DNA from: JADKCL01 sp046050405
GTDB lineage: Bacteria > Bacteroidota > Bacteroidia > J057 > JADKCL01
Assembly: GCA_046050405.1 (NCBI GenBank)
Contig: JBJOPY010000122.1
Span: 1 to 18,434 of the forward strand
Direction: 5' to 3'
DNA: 18,434 bases
Part shown: one piece after another, positions 6,209 to 14,710 of the stretch
Layout: each line of letters starts with the position of its first letter
Numbering within the stretch: the stretch's first letter is position 1
The notes under the pieces: model-generated
The model's input: only the letters and a program-made list of their open reading frames with translations
Database searches by the model: none
What the model was told of the DNA's origin: nothing
Translations under genes and position numbers: made by a program

Positions 6209-6456
6209 TTACTAAAATGCACATCCTCAAAATCATTCACGGCTATCCACCTCAATACAATGCTGGCTCCGAAGTTTACAGCCACTCCATTTGTAATGAG
6301 TTGTCGAAAACTCACAAGGTGTCAGTTTTCACGAGGGAGGAAAATTCATACCGTCCAGACTTTGCCATTCGCAGGGTCAGCGAACATCCCAACCTGGACT
6401 TTTACTATGTAAACAATCCCCAGGGGAAAGATGGTTACAGGCATCAATTACTGGAT
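6209..6456 (+). pseudogene. GT4-type glycosyltransferase, N-terminal fragment between IS30 ends
   Basis: From the ATG at 6217 the frame encodes about 80 residues that match the start of GT-B fold, GT4-like glycosyltransferases: MHILKIIHGYPPQYNAGSEV, then a Ser/His-rich helix, HKVSVFTREENSYRPDF, and NPQGKDGYRHQLLDE. Such proteins start with MKIL.I.H.YPP...GGSEVY and bind the acceptor in this domain. The donor-binding C-terminal domain (E-x7-E motif) is completely missing. The coding match stops at the IS30 terminus (6455), and the open frame runs on into IS sequence to a stop at 6516. The fragment is visibly less GC-rich than the housekeeping genes, which suggests transfer with a surface-polysaccharide cluster. 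It is not expected to be active. Confidence 0.75.
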
Positions 6457-6574
6457 GAGCCGAATTCAACCATGAAGTGCAACACTGCTGTAAAAATACC
6501 TCGTTGGGGGTTTTGAATTTCAGTTTTTTACTGGGTCGGTAGTTCAGTCTGTTCTGGATGTCCTTGGCCTGGTC
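6455..6574 (-). repeat. Inverted repeat arm (right), IS30 3' end
   Basis: This is the partner of the arm at 6090-6208. The outer sequence ATGAGCCGAATTCAACCATG with the following GTGCAACACTG resembles IS30-type terminal repeats (ATTCAA...GCAACA). Both arms end at the same GGCTCAT/ATGAGCC position, so the boundary with the glycosyltransferase fragment is sharp on both sides. Confidence 0.8.
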
Positions 6575-6831
6575 GCAAGATATCTGGTATAGGGGAGAGC
6601 CGACTTGGGCAGAGATGGCCTGAGCAGCCCGTTTGCGTTCTCGTTGCAGCCCCTTTCCCATGCATTGTACGGATCGACGCAGTACACCATGGCACCCAGC
6701 CGTTCGGCGATCCTTCGATGGCCTGCAAACGCCTTCCCGTTGTCGAAAGTGATGGCCCCGTACAGGAGTCCCTTCATGGCGTCCGGGATGCGTTCGGCGA
6801 TAGGGTCGGTCCCCACAGTGTTGTTGAACAT
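6455..6831 (-). pseudogene. IS30-family transposase relic, right copy (5'-truncated, frameshifted)
   Basis: The minus-strand translation from 6831 gives DAMKGLLYGAITFDNGKAFA, GHRRIAERLGAMVYCVDPYN and AWERGCNENANGLLR. A frame change near 6590-6610 leads to SCDQAKDIQNRLNYRPSKK and LKFKTPNEVFLQQ. These are the second Asp (FDNGK), the catalytic Glu region (NENxNGLLR) and the C-terminal KTPNEVF block of IS30 DDE transposases. The N-terminal HTH and first Asp are missing and the frame is broken, so the element is inactive. It lies about 120 nt downstream of the acs stop codon on the same strand. Confidence 0.85.
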
Positions 6832-6952
6832 AGGAGCTGGATGCGGCCTAAGACACCTGGAGGATCTGGAGGAATCCACTAATTCCCCAGGGATAGCCTC
6901 CGTCCAGAATCCTAAATCTAATGCAGTCCATCCAGAAGGCCATCGCGCCGGG

Positions 6953-8848
<1,896 letters not shown>

Positions 8849-8943
8849 CTGGCATCCAAGTTTGGGCGATAAGTGAGTGATTTCGATGAACTTCCCCTAG
8901 GATGGGCCAGTGGCAAGAATCGTGGCTTCGGAGCCTGCGTGCC

Positions 8944-9732
8944 TCAGGCTCCCGTGAAATTGGGTTTGCGCTTTTCCAGGAAGGCTGCCGTGCCTTCGCG
9001 TCCGTCGTGCGACCGCGCCGCCTTGCCGAAGGCTGCCGCCTCCACCGAATAGCCTTGGGCGGGATCGTTGACCCCGGCCTGGATGGCTTCCAATGTGAGT
9101 GCAACCGCCAAGGGCGATTTCTGGTAAATGGCATTCAGGATTTCCTCGGCCTTGGCGATCAAGCCTTCCGCAGGAACGACATGATTGACCAGCCCGAGCT
9201 GCAACGCTTCCTCGGCACGGATGGGGGCACCCGTCAGGAGCAATTCGGTCGCCTTGCCCTTGCCGATCAATTGCACCAGGCGCTGCGTGCCACCATATCC
9301 TGCGACGAGGCCGAGGTTCACCTCCGGCTGACCGAACTTCGCATTTTCAGATGCGACGCGGAGATGGCAGGCCATTGCAAGCTCACAGCCGCCTCCCAGG
9401 GCGAAGCCGTTGACTGCTGCGATGATCGGCTTGGGCGAATGCTCGATCTTGGCGAACACGCGCTGCCCGCGCCTGCTGAAGGCTTCCGTCTCCGTGTCGG
9501 GGATCGCGTTCACGCCGGCAATGTCGGCCCCTGCCACGAAGGACTTGCTGCCAGCGCCAGTGATGATCGCCCCTTTCAGGGATGGGTCTTGGGCCAGGGA
9601 TTCGACTGCGGTCTCGAGTTCGTCGATGACCTTGGAATTCAGTGAATTCAAGGCATCGGGCCGATGGATCGTGATATGCAGGGTCGGGCCGTGGGACTCG
9701 ATCAGGAGTGTGGTATAGGATGCAGGTGACAT
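8944..9732 (-). CDS. Enoyl-CoA hydratase/crotonase-family protein
   Basis: This 262-residue protein has standard crotonase length. The CoA-binding and oxyanion motif SFVAGADI is at 64-71, with GFALGGGCELAMAC at 109-122 giving the second oxyanion-hole glycine and Glu117. GQPEVNLG (134-141) supplies Glu137. Both catalytic glutamates of true hydratases are present, so water addition to a short-chain 2-enoyl-CoA is likely; it could serve fatty-acid oxidation or crotonyl-CoA metabolism. The frame is open to an ATG at 9762, but the extra ten residues (Pro/Ser-rich) are not family-like, so the ATG at 9732 (MSPASYTTLL) is preferred. A candidate promoter sits at 9776-9807. acs follows 95 nt downstream on the same strand. 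Confidence 0.93.
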   Translation of the reverse strand: MSPASYTTLLIESHGPTLHITIHRPDALNSLNSKVIDELETAVESLAQDPSLKGAIITGAGSKSFVAGADIAGVNAIPDTETEAFSRRGQRVFAKIEHSPKPIIAAVNGFALGGGCELAMACHLRVASENAKFGQPEVNLGLVAGYGGTQRLVQLIGKGKATELLLTGAPIRAEEALQLGLVNHVVPAEGLIAKAEEILNAIYQKSPLAVALTLEAIQAGVNDPAQGYSVEAAAFGKAARSHDGREGTAAFLEKRKPNFTGA

Positions 9733-9775
9733 TGGAGATGATGGAGTTGATGGAAGCACCAAGATTTCGACACCG

Positions 9776-9807
9776 CAAATTAAGCCCGGATCGGCGATGT
9801 GCGCAAA
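9776..9807 (-). promoter_or_regulatory. Candidate promoter for the crotonase-acs pair
   Basis: On the minus strand, TTTG (9807-9804), a 20-nt spacer and TTAATTTG (9783-9776) form a Bacteroidota-like promoter with one mismatch to TAnnTTTG. The leader would be about 38 nt to the ATG at 9732. Confidence 0.45.
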
Positions 9808-9867
9808 GAAAATTTTAAACGGGCGGGCATCAGGCAGGACGATCCTGGAACCATTGTAGGAAGAAGG

Positions 9868-10749
9868 TTATCCGACAGTGATCGGTGAATGACCGTTGCC
9901 GGGCCGGTCATTTTCCAGGTTCCCGTAGTCATTTCCGCGAAGGTCGGAATCCATGATTTGCTCCACCTGGCTCAGGGTGGCGTGGAGGTCGTTGGTTTCG
10001 GTCAGCAGATCGTCCAGCATGCTGGAGCCATTGTTGTCCGGCTTGATCGCCATCGGCTGTTCATTGAAGTATTTCACCATCTCCTGGATGGTGCGCAATT
10101 GCTCCTCGATCACATTGGCGTTTTCCTCGAGCCCATGGTAGTTCCGGATGCGCTCCTCCAGCAATTTGATCCTTTTCTCCTTGACCTCCCGCAGCTTGGG
10201 GGAGTCGTCCCCCATTCCGGTGCGGATTTCATCGATCTGGGTGCGTAGATTCACACGGTTGCCCTGCTGCAGCAGCGCGGGGAACCGGTCACTCGACAGG
10301 AGCAGCCGGATGTAATTGAGCTGCAGCAGGTCGATTTTTTCCTGGTATTGCCGGACGAGATCGGGAAAGCTCCCGTTCAGGCGGCTGTAATTCGATTTGG
10401 CTTCGTTCAATTGGAGGCGGAGATCCTCGAAACGGCGTTGGCTCTTGGCGCTCAATTGGTTGTAGTATTCGGTGAGCTTGGCGACGTAAGCGTATCCCTG
10501 GAGGTCGGTCCTGTATTTGAAGTTGATGGCCCGCCTGAACCTGCGGCTTCTCGTGATGAGGCTGATGAAAATCATCTCGGCACCCCCCAGCAGGAAGATC
10601 AATCCTGAGACATCCATGCCGGCGAAATTGTGGAGCAGGAACATGGCGGTCGCAGTCGTCAGCGCCATGCCCCCCAGCCCGATCAAGTGAAACGGCCAAA
10701 AGAAGGCTTCCTTGGTGTAATTGATGAATTTTCGTATTTCCTGTGCCAA
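9868..10749 (-). CDS. Two-TM membrane-anchored coiled-coil protein, unknown function
   Basis: This 293-residue protein begins with a short amphipathic stretch and two membrane segments at about residues 18-40 and 45-66. A strongly basic patch follows (RSRRFRRAINFKYR, 67-80) and places the rest in the cytoplasm. From about residue 90 to 270 it is rich in Leu/Glu/Lys/Gln heptad-like helices: 90-150, 183-232 (KEKRIKLLEERIRNYHGLEE) and 245-268. The tail (270-293) is Gly/Asn-rich and probably disordered. I recognise no named family and no enzymatic motif. The architecture suggests a membrane-tethered scaffold or oligomerising protein, which is inference. Its own promoter element (TACATTTG) lies 27 nt upstream of the start, so it is probably separate from gltX even though the gap is only 71 nt. 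Confidence 0.8.
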   Translation of the reverse strand: MAQEIRKFINYTKEAFFWPFHLIGLGGMALTTATAMFLLHNFAGMDVSGLIFLLGGAEMIFISLITRSRRFRRAINFKYRTDLQGYAYVAKLTEYYNQLSAKSQRRFEDLRLQLNEAKSNYSRLNGSFPDLVRQYQEKIDLLQLNYIRLLLSSDRFPALLQQGNRVNLRTQIDEIRTGMGDDSPKLREVKEKRIKLLEERIRNYHGLEENANVIEEQLRTIQEMVKYFNEQPMAIKPDNNGSSMLDDLLTETNDLHATLSQVEQIMDSDLRGNDYGNLENDRPGNGHSPITVG

Positions 10750-10776
10750 GCGAATCGACGATTAGGGTACCGGGGT

Positions 10777-10784
10777 CAAATGTA
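10777..10784 (-). promoter_or_regulatory. -7 element TACATTTG upstream of the coiled-coil gene
   Basis: An exact TAnnTTTG match on the minus strand lies 27 nt before the ATG at 10749 and between gltX and that gene. No well-spaced -33 TTG is visible; the nearest is about 27 nt upstream. Confidence 0.5.
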
Positions 10785-10820
10785 TACGTCTTTGCGGTCG
10801 GATGGTTGACCCAAACTTTT

Positions 10821-12344
10821 TCATTGCGCAGGAAGGTGGTCGAATGCGTTTCGGATGCGACGCAGGGTTTCCTCCTTCCCGATCACCTCCGCAAGTTCGA
10901 AACAGCCCGGGCCCGCAGCGACGCCGGTCAATGCAAGGCGCAGGGGAGCCATGACCTTCCCGAATCCCACCGCCTTCTCGGCCACGAACACATGGAAGAG
11001 GTCATTCACCGTCTGGGCCGTCCATGGGGAGAGGGCCATCAGGCGGGGCAGGAACTCCGCCAGCAGATCGATGCCTTGCTGTTTCCAGTTCTTGGCGGCG
11101 AACCCGGCCTCGTAGGCGGTGGGCGACTCGAAAATGAACCTGCCCTTCTCCACCAAGTCCTGCGGGAAGGAGATGCGGTCGCGCATCAGCCGCACGGCAG
11201 CCTCCAGGAATGCTTCCGTCACATGGAATCCCGCCGCCTCCACATGCGGGCGCACCAGTGCAGCCAGGTCGGGGTCACTCTTCAGCCGGAGGTAATGCTC
11301 CTGGAAGGAGAGCAGCTTGGCCATGTCAAACCTTGCCCCTGCATGGTGGCACCGCTCGAGGGAGAACAATTCGGTCATCTCCCCGACAGACATGATTTCC
11401 TCCTCGCGGCCGGGATGCCAGCCCAGAAGGGCGATGTAATTCAGGAGGGCCTCTGGAAGATAGCCCAGATCCCGGTAGCCTTCCCAGGTCTTCCCGGATT
11501 CCTCATCCAGCCAGTGGAAGGGGAAGATGGGGATGCCAAACTTCAGGGCGTTGCGCTTGCTGAGCTTGGAGCCATCCGGCCCCAGCATCAATGACAGGTG
11601 GGCAAACTTCGGCATGGTGGCCGTCCATCCGAATGCCTCATAGAGCAGGACATGGGTGGGGGTGGAGCTGAGCCATTCCTCGCCGCGCACCACATGCGTC
11701 ACACCCATCTCATGGTCGTCCACGACATTGGCCAGGTGGTAGGTCGGGAGGCCGTCGCTCTTCAGGAGGACCCGGTCGTCGATATTGCTGCTATGCCAGT
11801 GTTGCGGCCCGCGAATCTCATCGTGGAAGCGCACGTCCAGCTTCGGGGGAACCTTCAGGCGGACCACACAATTAGTTCCGGCAGCCACGAGCCGGGCGAC
11901 CTCGTCCTCGGGCAGGGTCAGGCTGTTGCGCATGCTCATCCGCGTCACATAGTTGTAGCCGCGGTTGTCCATCCCGCTCGCTTCCAGCTTGGCACGCATT
12001 TCCTCCAGTTCCTCGGCGGTGTCGAAGGCATAGTAGGCATGACCGTGCTCCACCAGCGCTCTGGCGTGCCGCTGATACAATGCGCTGCGCTCGCTCTGGC
12101 GGTAGGGGGCATGGGGGCCGCCCATGTGCACGCCCTGGGTGAATTCAATCCCGACCCATTTCATCGCCTCGATGATAAATTCCTCTGCACCGGGCACGAA
12201 CCGCCCCTGGTCGGTATCCTCGATGCGCAGGATGAACTCCCCCCCCATCTGCCTGGCGAGAAGGTAGCTGTAAAGGGCGGTGCGGACCCCGCCGATGTGT
12301 TGGGGGCCGGTGGGGCTGGGGGCGTAGCGAAAGACAGGTTTCAA
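10821..12344 (-). CDS. gltX: Glutamyl-tRNA synthetase
   Basis: This 507-residue class I synthetase charges tRNA-Glu with glutamate. The N-terminal Rossmann signature FRYAPSPTGPQHIGGVRTAL includes the HIGH-type motif as HIGG, followed by LRIEDTDQ, the glutamate-site region VVRGEEWLSSTPTH, and DGSKLSKRNA as the KMSKS-type loop. The C-terminal half is the anticodon-binding helical domain ending FDHLPAQ. There is no ATG close to the N-terminal motif. The long open frame upstream overlaps fabD out of phase and is not family-like. The most sensible start is TTG at 12344, giving (M)KPVFRYAPSPTG. fabD ends 103 nt upstream on the same strand with no TAnnTTTG between, so gltX may be transcribed from the fabD promoter. 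Confidence 0.95.
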   Translation of the reverse strand: MKPVFRYAPSPTGPQHIGGVRTALYSYLLARQMGGEFILRIEDTDQGRFVPGAEEFIIEAMKWVGIEFTQGVHMGGPHAPYRQSERSALYQRHARALVEHGHAYYAFDTAEELEEMRAKLEASGMDNRGYNYVTRMSMRNSLTLPEDEVARLVAAGTNCVVRLKVPPKLDVRFHDEIRGPQHWHSSNIDDRVLLKSDGLPTYHLANVVDDHEMGVTHVVRGEEWLSSTPTHVLLYEAFGWTATMPKFAHLSLMLGPDGSKLSKRNALKFGIPIFPFHWLDEESGKTWEGYRDLGYLPEALLNYIALLGWHPGREEEIMSVGEMTELFSLERCHHAGARFDMAKLLSFQEHYLRLKSDPDLAALVRPHVEAAGFHVTEAFLEAAVRLMRDRISFPQDLVEKGRFIFESPTAYEAGFAAKNWKQQGIDLLAEFLPRLMALSPWTAQTVNDLFHVFVAEKAVGFGKVMAPLRLALTGVAAGPGCFELAEVIGKEETLRRIRNAFDHLPAQ

Positions 12345-12447
12345 GGGAAAATTGGGAAATGAGCGTGGATGAAAGGAGCGGCCATCCAGCGTGGGCGGTT
12401 GGCCGTTTCGGATGGGAGGGGCTGATTCTTGTCGGCCAACGGAGGGT

Positions 12448-13323
12448 TCAATCAAAGTTTTCGGTGAAAAGATTGCGATCGATTCTCTTGACCAGTCCCG
12501 TGAGGACCTTCCCGGGGCCGCATTCGATGAACTTCCCGCAGCCGTCCTTGACCATGTTTTCCACCGTCTGCGTCCAGCGCACGGGGCCGGTGAGCTGCGC
12601 GACAAGGTTGGCCTTGATCCGCTCCTTGTCCGTCTCGGGATGGGCGGTGAAGTTTTGATAGACGGGAATGCGGGCGTTCTGGAAATTGGCGGAATGGATT
12701 CCCTGTTCCAGTTCCTCTGCGGCGGGTTGCATGAAGGGGGAGTGGAATGCGCCGTTGACGACGAGGCGCTTGGCGATCTTCGCGCCTGCCGCCTTGGCCT
12801 TCTCGATGGCGAGGTCCACGCCGGATTCGGAACCGGAGACGACCAATTGGCCGGTGGTATTGTAATTGGCTGGGACGACGACGTCCTGGATGGAGGCGCA
12901 GATCTCTTCCACCGCTGCATCCTCGATGCCGACGATGGCGGCCATGGTGCTCGGGGCCGCGTCACAGGCCTTCTGCATCGCATTGGCACGGATGCGCACC
13001 AGATTCAAGCCGTCCTCAAAGCTCAGTGCACCTGCGGCAACGAGTGCGGAGAATTCGCCCAGCGAATGCCCGGCGGCCATGTCCGCCGCATAGCCTCCCG
13101 CGACCGCCACCGCCACGGAGTGGATGAAGATCGCCGGCTGGGTGACGGAGGTTTGCTTCAGCTCGTCCTCCGTCCCCTCGAACATGATCCTGACAATGTC
13201 AAATCCGAGGATGGAAGGAGCCATGTCGAACAGGCGCTTGGCCAGGGGCGAACGGTCATAGAGCGCCTTGCCCATCCCAGCCGCCTGTGAGCCTTGACCG
13301 GGAAATACGAGTGCTGTTTTCAT
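12448..13323 (-). CDS. fabD: Malonyl-CoA:ACP transacylase
   Basis: This 291-residue protein transfers malonyl groups from CoA to acyl carrier protein, which supplies fatty-acid synthesis. The family residues are all visible: GQGSQ (9-13, oxyanion Gln11), the nucleophile elbow GHSLGE with Ser87 (85-90), Arg112 in VRIRANAMQ for the malonyl carboxylate, catalytic His194 in NGAFHSPFM, and GPGKVLTGL near the C-terminus (269-277). Length and start (MKTALVFPGQ) are standard. A perfect TATATTTG -7 element lies upstream in the divergent region shared with miaA. No other fab genes are in view; the neighbour downstream is gltX. Confidence 0.97.
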   Translation of the reverse strand: MKTALVFPGQGSQAAGMGKALYDRSPLAKRLFDMAPSILGFDIVRIMFEGTEDELKQTSVTQPAIFIHSVAVAVAGGYAADMAAGHSLGEFSALVAAGALSFEDGLNLVRIRANAMQKACDAAPSTMAAIVGIEDAAVEEICASIQDVVVPANYNTTGQLVVSGSESGVDLAIEKAKAAGAKIAKRLVVNGAFHSPFMQPAAEELEQGIHSANFQNARIPVYQNFTAHPETDKERIKANLVAQLTGPVRWTQTVENMVKDGCGKFIECGPGKVLTGLVKRIDRNLFTENFD

Positions 13324-13401
13324 CGCTTCATTCGATTTTTCTGGAATGCCTCGGGACGATTCCGGTCAGAATATCCGATGGGAAGGCCCGATTTTGGACG
13401 G

Positions 13402-13409
13402 CAAATATA
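13402..13409 (-). promoter_or_regulatory. -7 element TATATTTG of the fabD promoter
   Basis: An exact minus-strand match to TAnnTTTG lies in the 124-nt gap between the divergent fabD and miaA genes, 78 nt before the fabD ATG. A TTTG lies further upstream at somewhat long spacing (about 26 nt). Confidence 0.55.
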
Positions 13410-13447
13410 GAGTTTGATTTTGAATCTTCCCTCGCCAAATTCGCGCC

Positions 13448-14365
13448 GTGGACCGGCATCTCATCTCCATCGTGGGGCCGACGGGCGTCGGCAAAACGGC
13501 CTATGCCTTGCATCTTGCCCGGCGGCTGCACTGTCCGATCATTTCCGCCGACTCCGTGCAGGTCTATCAGGGGCTGGACATTGGGTCGGGGAAGGCGACG
13601 ATGGAGGAGCGTGAAGGCATTCCGCACTTCCTGGTGGATATTTTGCAGCCCGACACGCCGTTCAATGCGGGAGAATTTGCGCGGCACGTGGATGCCTTGG
13701 CGGCGGAGTTGTTCGAAGAGCATGCTTGCCTGATCCTCGCGGGCGGCACGGGGCTTTATTTCCAATCGGTCTGGGAAGGCTTTGACGAGATGCCCCCGAT
13801 TCCGCCTGGAATCCGGGAAGCACTCCACCGGGAGCTCGCGGAGGGGAATCTGGAAAGGTTGCGGGCGGAGCTGGAATCGGCTGATCCGGAAACATGGGCG
13901 GGGATCGACCGTCACAATCCAGCACGCATCCTCCGCGCACTGGAGGTCTGGAGGGCCACTGGCATGCCGATCTCCTCCTTCCGCAGTGGAAAGAGGCGGC
14001 ATAACCCCTGGGTGGATGTGAAGATCGGGTTGGAGCTGCCTCGGGATGCGTTGTATGCAAGGATCGAACAGAGGGTTCACCAGATGCTGGAGGCGGGCCT
14101 GCTGGAGGAAACGCGGAGGATCGCCGAGCGATTTGGGTTGGGTTGCAAGGGCCTGGAGTCGCTGGGCTACCGGGAAATGGCGGGCTTCATCGCCGGCCAA
14201 TACGGCTGGGAGGAGGCGGTCAGGCTGATGCAGCGAAACACGAGGCGGTATGCCAAGCGGCAGTTCACCTGGTTCCGGCGATACCCCGACCTGAATTGGT
14301 TCTCCGCAGGCGATTTCGAGGGGATCGATGCGTTTGTGGACGCCATGACCGGAATCCAGTCCTAG
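13448..14365 (+). CDS. miaA: tRNA dimethylallyltransferase (i6A37 synthesis)
   Basis: This 305-residue protein adds the dimethylallyl group of DMAPP to A37 of tRNAs that read U-starting codons. It has the P-loop GPTGVGKT (10-17), SADSVQVYQGLDIGSGK (33-49), AGGTGLYFQ (the DMAPP/tRNA site, about 98-106) and the C-terminal RNTRRYAKRQFTWFRR, typical of MiaA. The start is GTG at 13448, directly before DRHLISIVGPTG; no ATG lies in frame close upstream. The gene is divergent from fabD. The substrate set includes tRNA-Ser(UGA), which is encoded elsewhere in this window. Confidence 0.96.
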   Translation: MDRHLISIVGPTGVGKTAYALHLARRLHCPIISADSVQVYQGLDIGSGKATMEEREGIPHFLVDILQPDTPFNAGEFARHVDALAAELFEEHACLILAGGTGLYFQSVWEGFDEMPPIPPGIREALHRELAEGNLERLRAELESADPETWAGIDRHNPARILRALEVWRATGMPISSFRSGKRRHNPWVDVKIGLELPRDALYARIEQRVHQMLEAGLLEETRRIAERFGLGCKGLESLGYREMAGFIAGQYGWEEAVRLMQRNTRRYAKRQFTWFRRYPDLNWFSAGDFEGIDAFVDAMTGIQS

Positions 14366-14710
14366 CAGACAGTATCCACCCTGGAAACGGGGAATACTGA
14401 AACCCCAGAGGCCCGGATGATTGATCCACGATCTCATCCCTCCAGATCCTGAACGACCGGGAGGAGGGAGTGTCCTCCTCGTTTCCCTTCAATTTGCCGT
14501 CCATGCCGGTAGCGTGGGCTTGCCAGGGAAGGCCGCATCCGGAGGGATGCGCTGTGGCTTCCGGTTCCGGGCTACCCTCCCAGTCGAATCCCCCGATCCG
14601 CAGTGGAATGCCCCGTCATCATGCTGCCGAGAATGCCGATGGAGGAATAGGAAATGAGCGTCTATCTTCGTAGGATTGTGGATCGAAGATTCTAACGCAT
14701 TGAGAAGACG
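14366..14710. other. 345-nt intergenic stretch after miaA
   Basis: No convincing gene is seen. There is a GC-rich hairpin GGAGGA...TCCTCC around 14460-14480 followed by TCGTTTCCC (a weak terminator candidate for miaA). A small GCATCC-ggag-GGATGC hairpin lies near 14540. The promoter-like and inverted-repeat element at 14663-14690 precedes the next gene. Confidence 0.4.
14663..14690 (+). promoter_or_regulatory. Near-consensus -7 box overlapping an inverted repeat
   Basis: TATCTTCG (14663-14670) differs from TAnnTTTG at one base. Its ATCTTCG is repeated in inverted orientation as CGAAGAT at 14684-14690 (7-bp arms, 13-nt spacer). This lies 20-48 nt before the ATG of the secreted C39-like gene, so it could be a promoter with an operator or a leader hairpin. 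Confidence 0.35.

Noticed and set aside
12345..12989. N-terminal extension of the gltX frame as a fusion domain
   Set aside because: The extension overlaps fabD coding sequence out of phase and is a Pro/Ser/Arg-rich shadow; the GltX fold begins at KPVFRYAPSPTG.
12391..13290. A 299-codon plus-strand open frame opposite fabD
   Set aside because: It is antisense to fabD, with no recognisable domain and no promoter.
13328..14437. A 369-codon minus-strand open frame opposite miaA
   Set aside because: It is antisense to an intact miaA with all motifs; the composition (Arg/Pro/Gln/His-rich) is typical of a complementary-strand shadow.
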